DNA of 64,000 nt from Pseudomonas sp. efr-133-TYG-5 (lineage in GTDB: Bacteria; Pseudomonadota; Gammaproteobacteria; Pseudomonadales; Pseudomonadaceae). The notes beneath the pieces were generated by a model. It saw only the letters and a program-made list of their open reading frames with translations, was not told where the DNA came from and did not search any database. Both the position numbers and the translations under genes were made by a program. The stretch lies in NCBI RefSeq assembly GCF_030209175.1, contig NZ_JARVSM010000006.1:186001-250000 (forward strand), written 5' to 3'. Positions within the stretch are counted from its first letter, which is position 1. Each line of letters begins with the position of its first letter. Shown here piece after piece: positions 1 to 8,858 of this stretch.

Positions 1-554
1 TTCGCAATGGCGACCACGTCGTTGTCGTAGAAATACAGCCCGGTGACGGCGTAGCTGGACTTTGGCTTCGCCGGTTTTTCTTCGATCGACAGGGCGCGTC
101 CTTCGCTGTCGAAATCGATCACGCCAAAGCGCTCCGGGTCCTTGACCCAATAGCCGAACACGGTGGCGCCGGTGGTCTGCTGCGCGGCTTTTTTCAGCTG
201 CTCGCCGAAATGCTGGCCGTGGAAAATGTTGTCACCGAGGATCAGGCACACCGGATCGTCACCGATGAAGTCCTCGCCGATCAGGAAGGCCTGGGCCAGG
301 CCGTCCGGGGAAGGCTGCTCGGCGTAGCTGAACGAAACGCCGAACTGGCTGCCGTCGCCCAGCAGGTTGCGATAATGCGGCAGGTCGTGCGGGGTGGAAA
401 TCACCAGGATGTCTTTGATGCCGGCCAGCATCAGGACCGAGATCGGGTAGTAGATCATCGGTTTGTCGTAGACCGGCAGCAGCTGCTTCGACACCCCGAG
501 GGTGATCGGGTGCAGGCGTGTACCGGAACCACCGGCCAGAACTATTCCCTTCAT
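1..554 (-). CDS. rfbA: glucose-1-phosphate thymidylyltransferase, partial (3' end outside window)
   Basis: This enzyme makes dTDP-glucose from glucose-1-phosphate and dTTP, the first step of dTDP-L-rhamnose synthesis for O-antigen and other surface glycans. The visible 184 residues begin MKGIVLAGG and carry the nucleotide-binding loop GGSGTRLHP near the N-terminus, followed by the KQLLPVYDKPMIYYP region and LGDNIF, all characteristic of RmlA/RfbA. The full protein is usually about 290 residues, so roughly the C-terminal third is missing at the left edge. The start codon overlaps the rfbB stop by one base (TGATG), which indicates translational coupling. Confidence 0.93.
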   Translation of the reverse strand, partial: MKGIVLAGGSGTRLHPITLGVSKQLLPVYDKPMIYYPISVLMLAGIKDILVISTPHDLPHYRNLLGDGSQFGVSFSYAEQPSPDGLAQAFLIGEDFIGDDPVCLILGDNIFHGQHFGEQLKKAAQQTTGATVFGYWVKDPERFGVIDFDSEGRALSIEEKPAKPKSSYAVTGLYFYDNDVVAIA

Positions 555-1636
555 CATGCGAGTAGATCCTTGATATCGGTGGAGCCCAGGCGTTCGCCCT
601 GGTAGCTGCCGTCCTGGACGCGACGGCACCATTCGAGGTTTTCCAGGTACCACTGGACAGTCTTGCGCAGCCCGGTCTCGAAGGTTTCTTCCGGAACCCA
701 GCCCAGCTCGCGTTCGATCTTGCCGGCGTCGATGGCGTAGCGCAGGTCGTGGCCGGGGCGATCCTTGACGAACGTGATCAGGTCGGCGAAGCGCGCGACG
801 CCTTGCGGTTTGTGCGGGGCGAGTTCTTCGAGCAGCGCGCAGATGCCGTGCACCACGTCGAGGTTCTTCTGCTCGTTGTGCCCGCCGATATTGTAGGTTT
901 CGCCAACCGCGCCTTCGCTGACGACCTTGAGCAGGGCCCGCGCATGATCGTCGACGAACAACCAGTCACGCACCTGCTGGCCGTTGCCGTATACCGGCAG
1001 CGGCTTGCCCGCCAGGGCGTTGAGGATCACCAGCGGGATCAGTTTTTCCGGGAAGTGGAACGGCCCGTAGTTGTTCGAGCAGTTGGTCAACAGGACCGGC
1101 AGGCCATAGGTGCGGTGCCAGGCGCGGACCAGGTGATCGGACGCGGCCTTGCTCGCCGAATAAGGCGAGCTGGGTGCGTAGGGGGTGGTTTCGGTGAACA
1201 GGTCATCGACGCCATGCAGGTCGCCGTAGACCTCGTCGGTGGAAATATGGTGAAAGCGAAAGGCGCTTTTTTCCGGCTCGGCCAGACCGTGCCAGTAGGC
1301 GCGCGCCGCTTCCAGCAGGCTGTAGGTGCCGACGATGTTGGTCTGGATGAAGTCCGACGGGCCGTCAATGGAGCGGTCGACGTGGGACTCGGCGGCCAGG
1401 TGCATGATCGCCTGAGGCTGGAAGCGCTGGAGGATGGCGCTCACGGTCGGTTGGTCGACGATGTCGGCCTGCACGAATTCGTAACGGCTGTTGTCAGCGA
1501 TGCTGGTCAGCGACTCGAGATTGCCCGCATAAGTCAGTTTGTCGAGGTTCAGCACCTCGTGGGCAGTGTTGCGAATCAGATGGCGAACCAGTGCGGAGCC
1601 AATGAAACCGGCACCACCGGTGATGAGAATACGCAT
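554..1636 (-). CDS. rfbB: dTDP-glucose 4,6-dehydratase
   Basis: Second enzyme of the dTDP-L-rhamnose pathway: it converts dTDP-glucose to dTDP-4-keto-6-deoxyglucose using bound NAD. The 360-residue product has the normal family length. It shows the Rossmann motif GGAGFIGS at residues 7-14, the HLAAESHVDRS motif, the STDEVYGD catalytic segment and the YSASKAASD segment holding the YxxxK pair, followed by NCSNNYGP. It is the first gene visible of an rfbBA(DC) operon running leftward, coupled by a one-base overlap to rfbA. The 227 bases between it and the next gene, which diverges, hold no other gene. Confidence 0.96.
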   Translation of the reverse strand: MRILITGGAGFIGSALVRHLIRNTAHEVLNLDKLTYAGNLESLTSIADNSRYEFVQADIVDQPTVSAILQRFQPQAIMHLAAESHVDRSIDGPSDFIQTNIVGTYSLLEAARAYWHGLAEPEKSAFRFHHISTDEVYGDLHGVDDLFTETTPYAPSSPYSASKAASDHLVRAWHRTYGLPVLLTNCSNNYGPFHFPEKLIPLVILNALAGKPLPVYGNGQQVRDWLFVDDHARALLKVVSEGAVGETYNIGGHNEQKNLDVVHGICALLEELAPHKPQGVARFADLITFVKDRPGHDLRYAIDAGKIERELGWVPEETFETGLRKTVQWYLENLEWCRRVQDGSYQGERLGSTDIKDLLA

Positions 1637-1863
1637 GCAGGTTGGCCTTTTTCCGTAAGACGATAAAGCGAGTGGAGCATAGCTTGTCGGCAGGTGAGGG
1701 ACGGTGCAAGAGGGTTGCCCGCGGTATTTTGTCCGCGCCGGGCTTTGCTGGCGGGTATTCGACGTGCGGAGGCGCGTTCCGGCCAGTCAGGAGGGGCCGG
1801 GGGTTGATTATCCTCCGGGGCAGTGGCGATATAGGCGCCTAATAAAATCTCAGGGGTCGTTCC

Positions 1864-4776
1864 ATGTCGTTCGCCACGTTGATCCATCGCGCCAGTCTGC
1901 CCAGCCCTCAGGTGTCCGAGGTGCAGGCCCGGCAACTGCTGGCGGAGTATTACGCAATCGACGGCACGTTGCAGGCCCTAGGCAGCCAGCAGGATCTCAA
2001 CTATCGGGTCGACAGCGAACGCGGGCGCTTCGTCCTGAAAATCTGCCGTGGCGACTATTCCCTGGTCGAACTGCAGGCCCAGCATGCCGGCCTCAAATAC
2101 CTCGCCGAGCATTCGACCGTCCACGTGCCGCGGGTCATTGCGGCCAACAACGGCGCAGACCTGCTGTCGCTGGACATCGGCGGCGCCGCGGTGCATGTGC
2201 GACTGCTCGATTACATCGAAGGCCAGTCGCTGACCCACCTCGATCATCTCGGCCACGCCGTGGTTGCCGGATTCGGCCGGCTCTGCGGTGAAATGGACCT
2301 GGCCCTCGCCGGCTTCGACCATCCGGGCCTGGAGCGCACCCTGCAGTGGGACGCGCGCCACGCCAGCGCGTTGATCTGCCATTTGCTGCCGGTGATCGCC
2401 GACCAAGGCCAGCGCGAAGCGATCGCCGCGGCCGCCGCCGAAGCCGAGCGTCACTTGCAGCCGTTGCTGGAAAAACTGCCGGTGCAGGCGATCCACATGG
2501 ACATCACCGACGACAACGTGGTCTGGCAGCGCGACGCCCGGCGGCACTGGCAATTGCAGGGCGTGATCGATTTCGGCGACCTGGTCCGCACCTGGCGCAT
2601 CACCGATCTGTCGGTGACCTGCGCGGCGTTGCTGCACCATGCGGGCGGCGATCCGTTCGTCATCCTGCCGGCGGTACAGGCTTATCACGCGGTCAACCCG
2701 CTGACCCATGAAGAACTGCTGGCGCTGTGGCCGCTGATCGTCGCCCGGGCCGCGGTGCTGGTGCTCAGTGGCGAGCAGCAGGTCAGCATCGACCCCGACA
2801 ACCACTACAGCCGCGCCAATCTCAGCCACGAATGGGAGATCTTCCGCGTCGCCACCTCGGTGCCGCTGGCGCTGATGGAAGCGGCGATTCTGAGTGCCGT
2901 CGGGCAGCCGCTGCCGGCCATCGACGGGGCCGGTTTCGCCCCGTTGCTGCCGAGCCTAGTCGGACGCGAATTCGCCCTGATCGACCTCGGTGTATTGAGT
3001 GCACATTTCGCGGCCGGCAACTGGGAGCGGCCGGGCATCGATCAGCATTTGCTCGACGAGGCCGCCACCGTCCACGGCCTGGCCGCCAGCCGTTATGGGC
3101 AATACCGTCTGTCGCAGACCCGCGCCGACAGTGCCGCAGAACCGGCGACGTTCCCCTTGCATGTCGAATTGCGCGTCCCGGCCGGCACTGCGGTGGAAGC
3201 GCCGTTTGCCGGTGTGCTGCAGCAGTCGGCGAACGGCGTGCTGCAACTCGATGGCGCGCAAGTGAGCCTGCGCCTGTCGGGTGTGAAGCCGACGCTGCAC
3301 GGTGGCGCGGCACTGGTCAAAGGCCAGGTGCTGGGGGCAGTCGACGGCCCGTTGCAGGTGCAACTGCTGCGCGGCGCGCACTTGCCGGCGCCGCTGTTCT
3401 GCACGCCGTCGCGGGCGGCGGCGTGGCAAGCGTTGTGTCCGTCGCCGGCGGCCCTGCTCGGCCTTGCCTGCGACGCCGAACCGGAGCTCGACGCTCAGAC
3501 CCTGCTGGAGCGCCGCGACGCCAGTTTCGCCCGCACGCAAAAGCATTATTACGTCGACCCGCCCCGCATCGAACGCGGCTGGCGCAATCACCTGATCGAC
3601 ATGCAGGGCCGCTCCTACCTCGACATGCTCAACAACGTCGCGGTGCTGGGCCACGGCCACCCGCGCATGGCCGCGGTCGCCGCGCGGCAGTGGTCGCTGC
3701 TCAATACCAACTCGCGCTTCAACTATGCCGCGGTGGCGGAGTTTTCCGAGCGCCTGCTGAAGCTGGCGCCGCCAGGCATGGACCGGGTGTTCCTGGTCAA
3801 CAGCGGCAGCGAGGCCAACGATCTGGCCATCCGCCTGGCGTGGGCCTACAGCGGAGGGCGCGACATGCTCAGCGTGCTTGAGGCCTATCACGGCTGGACG
3901 GTGGGCGCCGATGCGGTGTCGACCTCGATCGCCGACAACCCGCAGGCGCTCAGCAGCCGCCCGGACTGGGTGCATCCGGTGACCGCGCCGAACACCTATC
4001 GCGGTGAGTTCCGTGGGCCGGATTCGGCGCCGGATTATGTCCGCAGCGTCGAACAGCACCTGGCCCGGCTCGACCGACAGGGCCGGCAACTGGCCGGCTT
4101 CATCTGCGAGCCAGTGTACGGCAATGCCGGTGGTATCTCGCTGCCGCCGGGGTATCTGCAAGAGGTCTATGCAAGGGTCCGCGAGCGCGGCGGCGTGTGC
4201 ATCGCCGACGAAGTGCAGGTCGGCTACGGGCGTATGGGCAAGTTCTTCTGGGGCTTCGAAGACCAGGGCGTGGTACCGGACATCATCACCATGGCCAAAG
4301 GTATGGGCAACGGTCAGCCGCTTGGCGCGGTGATCACCCGCCGGGAAATCGCCGAGGCGCTGGAGGCCGAGGGTTACTTCTTTTCGTCCGCCGGCGGCAG
4401 TCCGGTGAGCTGCCAGATCGGCATGGCGGTGCTCGATGTCATGGAAGAAGAGCAGCTTTGGGAAAATGCCCGGGTGGTCGGCGATCACTTCAAGGCACGC
4501 CTGCAAGCGTTGATCGATAAACATCCACTGGTGGGCGCGGTGCATGGTTCCGGGTTCTACCTGGGGGTGGAACTGGTGCGCGACCGCGAGACGCTGGAAC
4601 CGGCCAGCGAAGAAACCACGCTGCTGTGCGATCGCCTGCGCGAGCTGGGGATCTTCATGCAGCCGACCGGCGATTTCCTCAACGTGCTGAAGATCAAGCC
4701 GCCGATGGTCACCTCGCGGCAGAGCGTGGATTTCTTTGTCGACATGCTGGAGCGGGTGCTCGCAGAGGGCCTGTAA
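1864..4776 (+). CDS. fusion protein: APH/hydroxylysine-kinase-like domain + degenerate M23-like domain + class III PLP aminotransferase
   Basis: A 970-residue three-part protein. Residues about 25-335 are an aminoglycoside/choline-kinase-type phosphotransferase, with the catalytic loop HMDITDDNVVW near residue 211 and the metal-binding VIDFGDL near 236. Residues about 430-520 form a beta-rich hairpin region (VPAGTAVEAPFAGVLQ) resembling an M23/lipoyl-type fold without obvious catalytic residues. Residues about 545-965 are a class III aminotransferase, with the PLP lysine in TMAKGMGNGQPLG near residue 812 and the SGSEANDLAIRLA substrate-site motif. Animal homologues of the two outer domains are separate proteins: a hydroxylysine kinase and PLP phospho-lyases. 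The likely inference is phosphorylation of an amino alcohol or hydroxy amino acid followed by PLP-dependent elimination or transamination. The substrate cannot be read from sequence. Agmatine deiminase lies 233 bases downstream. Confidence 0.85.
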   Translation: MSFATLIHRASLPSPQVSEVQARQLLAEYYAIDGTLQALGSQQDLNYRVDSERGRFVLKICRGDYSLVELQAQHAGLKYLAEHSTVHVPRVIAANNGADLLSLDIGGAAVHVRLLDYIEGQSLTHLDHLGHAVVAGFGRLCGEMDLALAGFDHPGLERTLQWDARHASALICHLLPVIADQGQREAIAAAAAEAERHLQPLLEKLPVQAIHMDITDDNVVWQRDARRHWQLQGVIDFGDLVRTWRITDLSVTCAALLHHAGGDPFVILPAVQAYHAVNPLTHEELLALWPLIVARAAVLVLSGEQQVSIDPDNHYSRANLSHEWEIFRVATSVPLALMEAAILSAVGQPLPAIDGAGFAPLLPSLVGREFALIDLGVLSAHFAAGNWERPGIDQHLLDEAATVHGLAASRYGQYRLSQTRADSAAEPATFPLHVELRVPAGTAVEAPFAGVLQQSANGVLQLDGAQVSLRLSGVKPTLHGGAALVKGQVLGAVDGPLQVQLLRGAHLPAPLFCTPSRAAAWQALCPSPAALLGLACDAEPELDAQTLLERRDASFARTQKHYYVDPPRIERGWRNHLIDMQGRSYLDMLNNVAVLGHGHPRMAAVAARQWSLLNTNSRFNYAAVAEFSERLLKLAPPGMDRVFLVNSGSEANDLAIRLAWAYSGGRDMLSVLEAYHGWTVGADAVSTSIADNPQALSSRPDWVHPVTAPNTYRGEFRGPDSAPDYVRSVEQHLARLDRQGRQLAGFICEPVYGNAGGISLPPGYLQEVYARVRERGGVCIADEVQVGYGRMGKFFWGFEDQGVVPDIITMAKGMGNGQPLGAVITRREIAEALEAEGYFFSSAGGSPVSCQIGMAVLDVMEEEQLWENARVVGDHFKARLQALIDKHPLVGAVHGSGFYLGVELVRDRETLEPASEETTLLCDRLRELGIFMQPTGDFLNVLKIKPPMVTSRQSVDFFVDMLERVLAEGL

Positions 4777-4884
4777 ACCTAGGTTGCGGCGCGGCAGCTG
4801 GCGCAGGCGGCGAGCCTTTGACTGGCTTTTCTACGGAAAGGCTCAAAGGATCGCAGCGGCGCCTCCTGCGCTTATATAGATTTA

Positions 4885-4956
4885 TATCGGCTATTTTTGT
4901 GTGTTTTTATTTAGGTAGTCGCTTTATCGCTTTTAATGTCGATTTTTATCGGCTAT
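4885..4956 (+). promoter_or_regulatory. A/T-rich regulatory region with a repeated TATCGGCTAT motif upstream of aguA
   Basis: The 233-base gap before aguA is strikingly A/T rich against its surroundings. TATCGGCTAT occurs exactly at 4885-4894 and 4947-4956, 62 bases apart (about six helical turns), with a related TTTATCGCTTTT between them. This arrangement suits cooperative binding of a regulator on one face of the helix. No regulator gene is adjacent, so the binding protein is unknown. Confidence 0.35.
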
Positions 4957-5009
4957 AAAGTCGCCATTGGTTTGCAAAATCCTCGACGGTTCCCTGGAGT
5001 CCTGATCCG

Positions 5010-6116
5010 ATGACCACACTGACAAGCACCCCCCGCGCCGATGGCTTCTACATGCCGGCCGAATGGGCACCGCAAACCCAGATCTGGATGATCTGGCCCG
5101 AGCGCCCGGACAACTGGCGCCTGGGTGGCAAACCGGCGCAGGCCGCGCACGCTGCCGTGGCCAAGGCCATTGCGCGTTTTCAACCGGTCACCGTGGCGGT
5201 GTCCGCCGGCCAGTATGAAAACGCCCGCGCGCGTCTCGATGTGCCGAATATCCGTGTGGTCGAGATGTCCAGCGATGACGCCTGGGTGCGCGACAGCGGC
5301 CCGACCTTCGTCATCAACAACAGCGGCGAAGTGCGCGGCGTGAACTGGGATTTCAACGCCTGGGGCGGGTTTGACGGCGGCCTGTATTCGCCGTGGAACC
5401 GTGATTCGCAGGTCGGCGGCAAGATCCTCGAGATCGAGCGCAGCCCGCGTTATCGCACCGAAGGTTTCGTGCTCGAGGGCGGTTCGATTCACGTCGACGG
5501 TGAAGGCACGCTGATCACCACCGAGGAATGCCTGCTCAACCGCAATCGCAACCCGCACCTGAACCGTGCAGAAATCGAAGCGGTGCTCAGCGCCAACCTG
5601 GCGGTGGACAAGATCATCTGGCTGCCGGACGGCCTGTTCAACGATGAAACCGACGGCCATGTGGATAACTTCTGCTGCTACGTGCGTCCGGGCGAGGTGT
5701 TGCTGGCGTGGACCGACGATCCGCAGGATCCGAACTACCCGCGCTGCCAGGCAGCGATGAAAGTGCTGCAAAGCAGCACCGACGCCAAGGGACGCCCGTT
5801 CACGGTGCACAAGATGCCGATTCCGGGGCCGCTGTATGCCACCGAAGAGGAATGCGCCGGCGTCGATCCGGTGGACGGCACCCAGGAGCGCAATCCGTCG
5901 GTGCGCCTGGCCGGTTCCTACGTGAACTTCCTGATCGTCAACGGCGGCATCATCGCGCCAAGCTTCGACGATCCACAGGACGGCCCGGCCAGGGAAATCC
6001 TGCAGAAGCTGTTCCCGCAACACGAAGTGGTGATGGTGCCGGGCCGCGAACTGTTACTCGGTGGCGGCAATATTCACTGCCTTACCCAACAGCAACCCGC
6101 GCCGCACAACGAGTGA
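5010..6116 (+). CDS. aguA: agmatine deiminase
   Basis: Hydrolyses agmatine to N-carbamoylputrescine and ammonia, allowing agmatine (decarboxylated arginine) to feed putrescine and GABA catabolism. The 368-residue product is of standard length. It shows DDAWVRDSGPTF, the DGHVDNFCCYV segment with acidic and histidine catalytic residues, and GGGNIHC near the end; Cys357 would be the nucleophile. The start ATG at 5010 follows a GGAG-like ribosome site in TTCCCTGGAGTCC. In many pseudomonads aguA sits beside aguB; here no aguB is present in the window and the left neighbour is the kinase-aminotransferase fusion. A terminator hairpin lies 71 bases downstream. Confidence 0.95.
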   Translation: MTTLTSTPRADGFYMPAEWAPQTQIWMIWPERPDNWRLGGKPAQAAHAAVAKAIARFQPVTVAVSAGQYENARARLDVPNIRVVEMSSDDAWVRDSGPTFVINNSGEVRGVNWDFNAWGGFDGGLYSPWNRDSQVGGKILEIERSPRYRTEGFVLEGGSIHVDGEGTLITTEECLLNRNRNPHLNRAEIEAVLSANLAVDKIIWLPDGLFNDETDGHVDNFCCYVRPGEVLLAWTDDPQDPNYPRCQAAMKVLQSSTDAKGRPFTVHKMPIPGPLYATEEECAGVDPVDGTQERNPSVRLAGSYVNFLIVNGGIIAPSFDDPQDGPAREILQKLFPQHEVVMVPGRELLLGGGNIHCLTQQQPAPHNE

Positions 6117-6186
6117 GTGCCGACGTAACAGCTTGAGTTGACTGAAAAATCGCTTGAGCCCGGCTGCGTCAGCCAGCGCTTGCAGA

Positions 6187-6221
6187 GAAACCCGCAGCCC
6201 GAAAGGACTGCGGGTTTCTTT
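6187..6221 (+). terminator. Rho-independent terminator after aguA
   Basis: Stem GAAACCCGCAG / CTGCGGGTTTC with a ten-base loop followed by TTTAT, 70 bases after the aguA stop. Confidence 0.8.
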
Positions 6222-6362
6222 ATGTCCGCTGGTCGACAAATGGCCAGGATTGGCATAGCTCTTGTATTCGTCTGGGGGCACTAGGGAGGGGGGAGAACTT
6301 CAACAGTTCTGTCATAAACCTTGGATAACGTAGCCGCTCACGAACGGGGAGAGAGCGCTGAA

Positions 6363-6575
6363 ATGAACGCCGAAGTGAACGTAATCAGCGAGCGGACGTT
6401 GCATCCCATGGCTGTTAATAGTGAATCGCTCCAGCTCGTCGCGCACTGGTTGAAGTCCAATGGAACGCGTCAGATCAGGGAACCTGATCCGCGCCGGATG
6501 ATGATCGAGCGTTACCCCGCTGGCCTGTTCAGCGAGGCCGAACTGGATGCCTTGTGGGCTGTGATGGAAGGATAA
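6363..6575 (+). CDS. small hypothetical protein (70 aa)
   Basis: A 70-residue protein of unknown function beginning MNAEVNVISERTLHPM. The ATG at 6363 is preferred over an upstream alternative at 6321 because a GGGGAGAGAG purine tract lies just before it. The C-terminal half (MMIERYPAGLFSEAELDALWAVMEG) is amphipathic and acidic. There is no signal peptide or membrane segment. It stands alone between the aguA terminator and its own hairpin at 6597. No family was recognised. Confidence 0.65.
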   Translation: MNAEVNVISERTLHPMAVNSESLQLVAHWLKSNGTRQIREPDPRRMMIERYPAGLFSEAELDALWAVMEG

Positions 6576-6596
6576 GAAGAACAACAGGGATCAGTG

Positions 6597-6627
6597 AAAG
6601 CGCTGCCGGGATGGCGGCGCTTTTTTT
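6597..6627 (+). terminator. terminator after the 70-aa hypothetical gene
   Basis: Imperfect G/C-rich hairpin AAGCGCTGCC / GGCGGCGCTT followed by a run of eight T, 22 bases after the stop codon at 6575. Confidence 0.7.
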
Positions 6628-6640
6628 TGCGCGCTGGAAA

Positions 6641-6679
6641 GTCACTTGCGCCAGCGGCGGCGTCACTGGCGCAAGTGAC
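6641..6679. repeat. 14-bp perfect inverted repeat between convergent genes
   Basis: GTCACTTGCGCCAG at 6641-6654 is exactly complementary to CTGGCGCAAGTGAC at 6666-6679, with an 11-base loop. It lies between the terminator of the small gene and the stop codon of the TonB receptor on the other strand, 28 bases past that stop. There is no T tract on the receptor side, so it may act as an mRNA 3' stabilising hairpin or a protein site rather than a classical terminator. Confidence 0.6.
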
Positions 6680-6707
6680 GTTCGATGGCAGGCGCTGCGC
6701 TGGTTTT

Positions 6708-8807
6708 CTAGAAGCTGTAGCTGCCCGTCATCACCACGCTGCGCGGCGCCCCCGGCATGATCTGCGCGGCACTGGTGGCCGAGGCGTAATACTCACGATC
6801 GGTGATGTTGTTCAGCGCCGCGCTGACATCCCAGTCCTTGTGCCGGTAGCCGGCCAGCGCATCCCAGCGGCCATAGCCCGGCAGGACGGTGGTGTTGAGG
6901 TTGTCGGCGTAGCGCTGGCCGACCAGGGTCAGGCCGGTCTCGGCGTACCAGCCCAGTTCCGGTTTCCAGGTCAGGAACAGGCTGGCGTTGTGCTTGGCGA
7001 CGTTGTTCACGCGTTTGCCTTCCAGGCCGTTGTTGTCCTTTTCGATGGTGGTGTCCTGCACACCGACGCCGCCGCGCACGTACCAGTTGCCGCCGATCTT
7101 GCCGGTCCCGGTCAGCTCGATGCCGCGCGAACGCTGCACGCCGGTGAGCACGGTCACGGTCGGGTCGTTCGGATCGCTGGTGCGGCGGTTGTAGAGCTCC
7201 AGGTCATACAGCGCCAGGGTGGTGCTCAGGCGATCGTCGAGCCAGTCGCTCTTCACACCGATTTCTTTCTGTTTGGTCAGCTCCGGGCTCAGGTCATTGC
7301 TGTTGCCGGCGGCGCCCGGGGTGATGCCGATCAGGCCGCCACCGACGGGCGAGAAGGTCTTGGTCCACGAGGCATAGAACGAGTGGCTCTGCAGCGGCGT
7401 CCAGACCACGCCGACCCGTGGGCTGGTGCTGTGGCTGTCGCGATCCTCGGAGAGGTTCCTCAGCTTGTTGGTCGACTCGATGTCGAAGGTGTCGTAGCGC
7501 AGGCCGGCCAGCAACTGCCACTGATCGTTCAGGCGCAGTTGGTCCTGCACGTAGATCGCGCGGCTTTCGACCTCGGTGTGGCTGCTGCTCGAGAGTTGCA
7601 TGCGCCCGTTGTGCCGGAGGTCGCGATTGGGGGTGTACAGATCAAGTGCCGGCACCGGCGAGCTGCCGGCGCCGCTGGTGGCGGCGTTGTACAGCTTCGG
7701 ATCACGGCGCTGGCTGCCGATTTCGAGGCCGGTGAGCAGGCGATGCTCGAGGCCGAAGGTGTCGAAGCCGCCCTCCAGTTCGAGGTTGTTGTAAACGTTG
7801 CGGGTGGTCAGGTCCTGCTGCCAGTGCTGGCGCGTGACCTTGTTGGTCGCCGGGGTGAAACCGGTGAGGTAGGTGTTGTCGAAATCGCTGTCGAGCTTGA
7901 ACACGCCGAGGGTGTGGCGCAGCTGCCAGTTGTCGTTGACCTCGTAAGTCAGTTTCGAGCGCAGCGATTGGGTCTTGTCGTCGATGAAATCGTGATCGTT
8001 GCCGTAGCTGGTATCGCGGCCGACGTCGGCCGGACGCCCGTTGACCCCTGGCACACCGCGATCCGGCGTGCGGTTGTAGCGGCTGTATTCGTACTGCACC
8101 AGCCAGTTCAGGTCCGGCGTCAGTTGCCAGCTCATCGACGGTGCGAACAACTGACGGCTGCCGCTGACGCCATCACGGAAGCTGTTCTGGTCCATGTTGC
8201 CCATGTTCAGGCGCAGGCTGATGTTTTCGCTCGGGTCGGTGCTGAGATCGGCGTAGAGGCTGCGCAGGTCGTCGCTGCCGCCCTGGGCTTCGAGGGTCGA
8301 GCGGCGGCCGGATTCCGGGGCCTTGCTGACGCGGTTGACGATCCCGCCCTGACTGCCACGGCCGTACAGCACGGCAGCCGGACCCTTGAGCACTTCCACG
8401 CGCTCGATGTTGTGCATGTCGCGTTTGTACTGGCTGTCGTCGCGGATGCCATCCAGGTAGAAATCGTTGCTGGCATCGAAACCGCGGATGCGCAGGCTGT
8501 CGAACCGGGTGTCGGCAGCACTGCTGACGTTGGGGATGCCACTCAGGGCGTCGCCGATGTCATTGATGCCGTAGCTGGACACGTTGCTGGTCTTGATCGA
8601 GTCGATGGCCTGCGGCACGTAGCGCACGGGTGTCGAAGTGCGGGTGGCGGTGCTGCTGACTTTGACGCGTGGATCGTCGGCCTGGGATTCGGCACTGATG
8701 GAGGTGGCGGGCAACTCGGTCGTGGCGTAGGCGCAGCTCGACAGAAAGGCAGACAGACCAAGAGTAACGGGCGTGAGACGGAACGGGGCAGGCATGGAAA
8801 AGCGCAT
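6708..8807 (-). CDS. TonB-dependent siderophore receptor (catecholate/Fiu-like)
   Basis: Outer-membrane receptor of 699 residues that would import a ferric siderophore using TonB energy. An N-terminal signal peptide (about residues 1-28, ending CAYA) is followed by a plug domain containing SLRIRGFDASNDFYLDGIRDD, the VEVLKGPAAVLYGRGSQGG motif and NRVSK, then a 22-strand barrel ending in the aromatic terminus GSYSF required by outer-membrane proteins. There is no extra N-terminal signalling domain, so it is not a FecA-type transducer. The start could be M1 (8807) or M5 (8795); neither has a strong ribosome site. A Fur-box-like sequence sits just upstream. Substrate specificity is inferred only from general resemblance to Fiu-type receptors. 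Confidence 0.9.
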   Translation of the reverse strand: MRFSMPAPFRLTPVTLGLSAFLSSCAYATTELPATSISAESQADDPRVKVSSTATRTSTPVRYVPQAIDSIKTSNVSSYGINDIGDALSGIPNVSSAADTRFDSLRIRGFDASNDFYLDGIRDDSQYKRDMHNIERVEVLKGPAAVLYGRGSQGGIVNRVSKAPESGRRSTLEAQGGSDDLRSLYADLSTDPSENISLRLNMGNMDQNSFRDGVSGSRQLFAPSMSWQLTPDLNWLVQYEYSRYNRTPDRGVPGVNGRPADVGRDTSYGNDHDFIDDKTQSLRSKLTYEVNDNWQLRHTLGVFKLDSDFDNTYLTGFTPATNKVTRQHWQQDLTTRNVYNNLELEGGFDTFGLEHRLLTGLEIGSQRRDPKLYNAATSGAGSSPVPALDLYTPNRDLRHNGRMQLSSSSHTEVESRAIYVQDQLRLNDQWQLLAGLRYDTFDIESTNKLRNLSEDRDSHSTSPRVGVVWTPLQSHSFYASWTKTFSPVGGGLIGITPGAAGNSNDLSPELTKQKEIGVKSDWLDDRLSTTLALYDLELYNRRTSDPNDPTVTVLTGVQRSRGIELTGTGKIGGNWYVRGGVGVQDTTIEKDNNGLEGKRVNNVAKHNASLFLTWKPELGWYAETGLTLVGQRYADNLNTTVLPGYGRWDALAGYRHKDWDVSAALNNITDREYYASATSAAQIMPGAPRSVVMTGSYSF

Positions 8808-8839
8808 CCGAAAGGGTGAAAGAATTCGAGCGCGCGAAT

Positions 8840-8858
8840 GGTAATGCTTTGCATTTGC
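8840..8858 (-). promoter_or_regulatory. possible Fur box upstream of the siderophore receptor
   Basis: GGTAATGCTTTGCATTTGC matches the 19-base Fur consensus at about 12 positions. It lies 33 bases upstream of the receptor start, where iron repression would be expected. This is a visual match only. Confidence 0.4.

Noticed and set aside
6594..8819. A 741-codon open frame antisense to the siderophore receptor
   Set aside because: High-GC shadow frame: composition is dominated by A/V/G/Q/H/R typical of the reverse frame of a GC-rich gene, there is no ribosome site, and the sense gene has clear domains. Similar long frames antisense to other genes (for example 2956-4545, 43570-44910, 51093-52361) were rejected for the same reason.
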